A stretch of DNA of 64,000 nucleotides from Alphaproteobacteria bacterium. GTDB taxonomy: Bacteria > Pseudomonadota > Alphaproteobacteria > Micavibrionales > UBA2020. Of the stretch, positions 60,899 through 64,000 are shown piece after piece; the first letter of the stretch is position 1, and each line of letters begins with the position of its first letter. A program made the translations under genes and the position numbers. Location: positions 202,880-266,879 of the forward strand of contig JAICWS010000006.1 of NCBI GenBank assembly GCA_025934695.1, in the 5' to 3' direction. The notes under the pieces are model-generated. The model was not told the DNA's origin, ran no database searches, and was given only the letters and a program-made list of their open reading frames with translations.

Positions 60899-61795
60899 AT
60901 GGAAAAGAATGCCAGCTATTTCGCCGTCGGAGTTTTTGTCACCGCCACGATGATGGGGATTTTCCTGTTCCTCATCTGGCTCGCAAGCCCGCATGATGAA
61001 CGAAGCTACGACTATTACACGGTCGTCTTCAAAGACTCCATCAGCGGCCTCGAGGCGGGCGCTAACGTCGAATACAAGGGCGTCAAGGTGGGCAAGGTCA
61101 TCCGCCTGCGCCTGTCGACCGAGGATATCGAGCAGGTCGACGTCGATATCGCGGTGGACAAGACCGCGCCCGTCCGCGCCCACACGAAGGCCGAACTGGT
61201 GACGCAAGGAATCACCGGCCTCGTGCGCGTGTCGCTTGCGACCGAGAATTCCGATACCGACAAGCCGGTCGCCCGCCCCGGCGAGAAATACCCTGTGCTG
61301 CAGGGCGAGGGATCGCGCCTTTACAAGGCGCTTGAGGACCTGCCGGACATCACCGACAAAATACTCGAGATTTCCAAAAAATTGGACAATCTGCTCGACC
61401 AGGAAACGGTCGACTCGCTCAAGCAAAGCATGAAAAACCTCGAGCATCTGACGCGCGATTTCAACGGCCTGCTGTCGCAGGCCAATGTCGAGCACGCATC
61501 GACGCTGGTCACGAACCTGTCTGCCTCGTCGGCGCAGGTGCCGGGACTGGTCAAACATTTTAACAAGGCGGCGGATCAGATGCAGTCGGCGGCGACTAAC
61601 GTCAATGGCGTCCTGGTCCGCAACCGCGGCAGCATCGACCGTTTCGCCTCGCAGGGGCTGAACCAGCTCACGGTGGGCGCGGGCGAGGCGAAGGGCGCTG
61701 CGGAATCGCTGCATTCGCTCGCCGACAAGCTCAAGGCCGATCCGTCGCAACTGCTTTACCAGCCGTCGTCGCATGGCGTGGAGATTCCCAAATGA
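60899..61795 (+). CDS. mlaD: MCE/MlaD-family protein
   Basis: FKDSISGLEAGANVEYKGVKVGKVIRLRL. Confidence 0.92.
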   Translation: MEKNASYFAVGVFVTATMMGIFLFLIWLASPHDERSYDYYTVVFKDSISGLEAGANVEYKGVKVGKVIRLRLSTEDIEQVDVDIAVDKTAPVRAHTKAELVTQGITGLVRVSLATENSDTDKPVARPGEKYPVLQGEGSRLYKALEDLPDITDKILEISKKLDNLLDQETVDSLKQSMKNLEHLTRDFNGLLSQANVEHASTLVTNLSASSAQVPGLVKHFNKAADQMQSAATNVNGVLVRNRGSIDRFASQGLNQLTVGAGEAKGAAESLHSLADKLKADPSQLLYQPSSHGVEIPK

Positions 61796-62436
61796 AGATG
61801 AAAGCCGTCCTTCCTCTGCTGGCCCTTGCGCTTGGTCTGACCGGCTGCTCGGGATTGAGCCTGAAGTCTTCCGCCCCGCCGCAGACGCTTTACACGCTTC
61901 ACGCCGCGGCAGCGTCGCCGCAGGCGGGACCGCCCTTGCGCATCGTGGCCATCGCGACGCCCGTTGTTCCGCCGGGCTTCGACGCCGAGCGGATCGCCGT
62001 TTATCTCGACCAGGGCCGCCGCATGGATTACGCCGCCGGCGCTGCCTGGCCGGGGCCGTTTCCGCGCGTCCTGCAGGAATTCCTCGCGCAATCGGCGGCG
62101 ACCGTTCCCGGCATGCTGGGCGTGACGCCGGATTCCGGCATTCCGGCCAGCCAGGCGCTCCTGGTGCGCGTCAACGACTTCGAGCCCATTTACAGCGCCG
62201 ATGCCAAAAGCCCGCCGTTGTTGAAAGAGTCGATTACCTTTACCCTGGTGTCAGTGGACAAAAACAAGACCGGCGCTATTTTCACGCTTACGGGGGAAAT
62301 GCCGGCATCATCCAATACGCTGACCGCGATCACCCAGGGGCTGGAAGTACTGGCCCGGAATATGGCCGCCGAGGTTTTCCGGAAGATTGGACCAGCCCCG
62401 AGAGCAAGGCCACCAAACGCTCACCGCCGTAAATAA
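61792..62436 (+). CDS. ABC-type transport auxiliary lipoprotein (PqiC-like)
   Basis: Lipobox LTGC; YTLHAAAAS...ERIAVYLDQGRRMDYAAGAAWPGPFPRVLQEFL. Confidence 0.82.
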   Translation: MKMKAVLPLLALALGLTGCSGLSLKSSAPPQTLYTLHAAAASPQAGPPLRIVAIATPVVPPGFDAERIAVYLDQGRRMDYAAGAAWPGPFPRVLQEFLAQSAATVPGMLGVTPDSGIPASQALLVRVNDFEPIYSADAKSPPLLKESITFTLVSVDKNKTGAIFTLTGEMPASSNTLTAITQGLEVLARNMAAEVFRKIGPAPRARPPNAHRRK

Positions 62437-62593
62437 GTTCCATACATTATTGTGAATAATTTTCTTTCCAACTTTCGGGGGAGTAATTACATCTCTTTCG
62501 ATGCACCCCGGTTGGAAAAGGTATTTTTCGTAGGCACCTGACCTCCGTTAACGCATTGAATGTAAACAAATTTTTAGCAAGAGTATCCTTCTC

Positions 62594-64000
62594 ATGTCGA
62601 ACGCCGCCCTTCAGGTAACTGCAGAATCCACCGTTCCCCCGGCCGATCTCGCCCATTACGACGGCGAAATGGTGGCCGTGCTGCATGCTCTGATCGCGCT
62701 GCGCCGCGGCCAAAAAGGGGTGCGCCTGCCCGCCGAATGGACCGGGCTTCCTGGCAAAGTGGCCGATGCCTTCAACTACGTCATGGAAATGAACGAGCGC
62801 CTTGCGGGCGATCTCGGCATGCTCAACCAGTCGGTTGGTAAAGAAGGCCGCATCAACCAGCGCCTCACGCTCGCCGAAGCTGACGGCTTCTGGCGCGATT
62901 CCATCAACCACGTGAACGGACTCATCGACGACCTCGTCCACCCGACCGCGGAAACCGCACGCGTGATCGGCGCGGTCGCCCAGGGCGACTTGTCGCAGAT
63001 GATGGCGCTCGAAATCGACGGCCGCCCGCTGCAGGGCGAGTTCCTGCGCACCGCGCATACGATCAACACGATGGTGGCCCAGCTGTCCTCCTTCGCCTCT
63101 GAAGTGACGCGCGTCGCGCGCGAGGTGGGCGTCGAAGGAAAACTGGGCGGCCAGGCGAAAGTGAAGGGCGTCGCCGGCACCTGGAAAGACTTGACCGACT
63201 CCGTGAACATGATGGCCGGTAACCTGACCGGCCAGGTGCGTAACATCGCCGAGGTCGCGACCGCGGTCGCCAACGGCGACTTGTCCTCCAAGATCACGGT
63301 GGACGTGAAAGGCGAAATTCTCGAACTGAAGAACACGATTAACACGATGGTGGACCAGCTCCGCTCCTTCGCCTCCGAAGTGACGCGCGTCGCGCGCGAG
63401 GTCGGTACCGAAGGCAAGCTGGGCGGCCAGGCCCGCGTCGAAGGCGTGTCGGGCACCTGGAAAGATCTGACCGACTCCGTGAACATGATGGGTTCCAACC
63501 TGACCGCGCAGGTCCGTAACATCGCGCAGGTGACGACGGCCGTCGCCAATGGCGACTTGTCGCGCAAGATCACGGTGGACGTGAAGGGCGAAATTCTCGA
63601 GCTGAAGAACACGATCAACGCCATGGTGGACCAGCTGAACTCCTTCGCCGCCGAGGTGACGCGCGTGTCCCGCGAAGTGGGCACGGAAGGCAAGCTGGGC
63701 GGCCAGGCCGACGTGAAGGGCGTCGCCGGCACGTGGAAAGACTTGACGGACTCGGTCAACTTCATGGCCTCCAACCTGACCGCGCAGGTCCGTAACATCG
63801 CCGACGTCACGACGGCGGTCGCGAACGGTGACCTGTCGAAGAAGATTACCGTGAACGTCAAGGGCGAAATTCTCGAACTGAAAAACACCGTCAACACGAT
63901 GGTGGACCAGCTCTCCGCCTTCGCTTCCGAAGTGACGCGCGTCGCGCGCGAGGTGGGCTCGGAGGGCAAGCTGGGCGGCCAGGCCGACGTGCCCGGCGTC
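62594..64000 (+). CDS. Tandem-HAMP sensor (hybrid) histidine kinase, N-terminal part (runs off window)
   Basis: Open frame from [13 protein letters not shown] with no stop; repeated [40 protein letters not shown]...[36 protein letters not shown]. Not in the supplied ORF track. Confidence 0.88.
   Translation, partial: MSNAALQVTAESTVPPADLAHYDGEMVAVLHALIALRRGQKGVRLPAEWTGLPGKVADAFNYVMEMNERLAGDLGMLNQSVGKEGRINQRLTLAEADGFWRDSINHVNGLIDDLVHPTAETARVIGAVAQGDLSQMMALEIDGRPLQGEFLRTAHTINTMVAQLSSFASEVTRVAREVGVEGKLGGQAKVKGVAGTWKDLTDSVNMMAGNLTGQVRNIAEVATAVANGDLSSKITVDVKGEILELKNTINTMVDQLRSFASEVTRVAREVGTEGKLGGQARVEGVSGTWKDLTDSVNMMGSNLTAQVRNIAQVTTAVANGDLSRKITVDVKGEILELKNTINAMVDQLNSFAAEVTRVSREVGTEGKLGGQADVKGVAGTWKDLTDSVNFMASNLTAQVRNIADVTTAVANGDLSKKITVNVKGEILELKNTVNTMVDQLSAFASEVTRVAREVGSEGKLGGQADVPGV
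63074..64000 (+). repeat. Coding tandem repeat, about 276 bp (92 aa) period
   Basis: gtgacgcgcgtcgcgcgcgaggt-type blocks recur near 63104, 63380, 63656 and 63932. Confidence 0.85.

Noticed and set aside
62776-63969. 397-aa minus-strand ORF with internal repeats
   Set aside because: Antisense reflection of the tandem HAMP repeats.

Overview
GC-rich bacterial chromosomal window. Gene content and the trp leader architecture suggest an alphaproteobacterium, but this is inference. Left to right: (i) 3' part of a bacterial alpha-2-macroglobulin; (ii) malate synthase plus a urate/allantoin degradation cluster (puuD, hiuH, puuE, uraD, allantoicase, ureidoglycolate lyase); (iii) FecR-domain protein, FAD/Rieske oxidoreductase, ROK kinase, cupin, and a fused M16 peptidase; (iv) one contiguous trp operon, trpEG-D-C-F-B-A, on the minus strand; (v) RND efflux pair, ABC/HlyD exporter and RTX protein; (vi) an ECF-sigma-headed, translationally coupled operon of eight exported/envelope-type genes with CsgG/FlgO-like and beta-propeller-like proteins; (vii) a group of single-domain response regulators with a receiver-kinase; (viii) two near-identical EcfG-like sigma factors among small stress-type genes (DUF1328, DUF883, CsbD, PRC-barrel, glycine-zipper); (ix) an mla-type ABC operon; (x) the 5' end of a tandem-HAMP sensor kinase. 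Best hunting results: an unannotated 17-aa trp leader peptide (MTHGISISFPIRAWWWA) with a promoter placed for leaderless transcription; the ECF/CsgG/propeller operon, which I cannot match to a named system; GGAAC/TGAAC-N16/17-CGTT promoter-like motifs upstream of several stress genes; a minimal anti-sigma-like ORF next to an ECF sigma; and an M16 fusion whose halves have complementary active-site losses. No CRISPR, rRNA, tRNA, transposase or phage module was recognised by eye. All family assignments come from reading motifs, without database searches.
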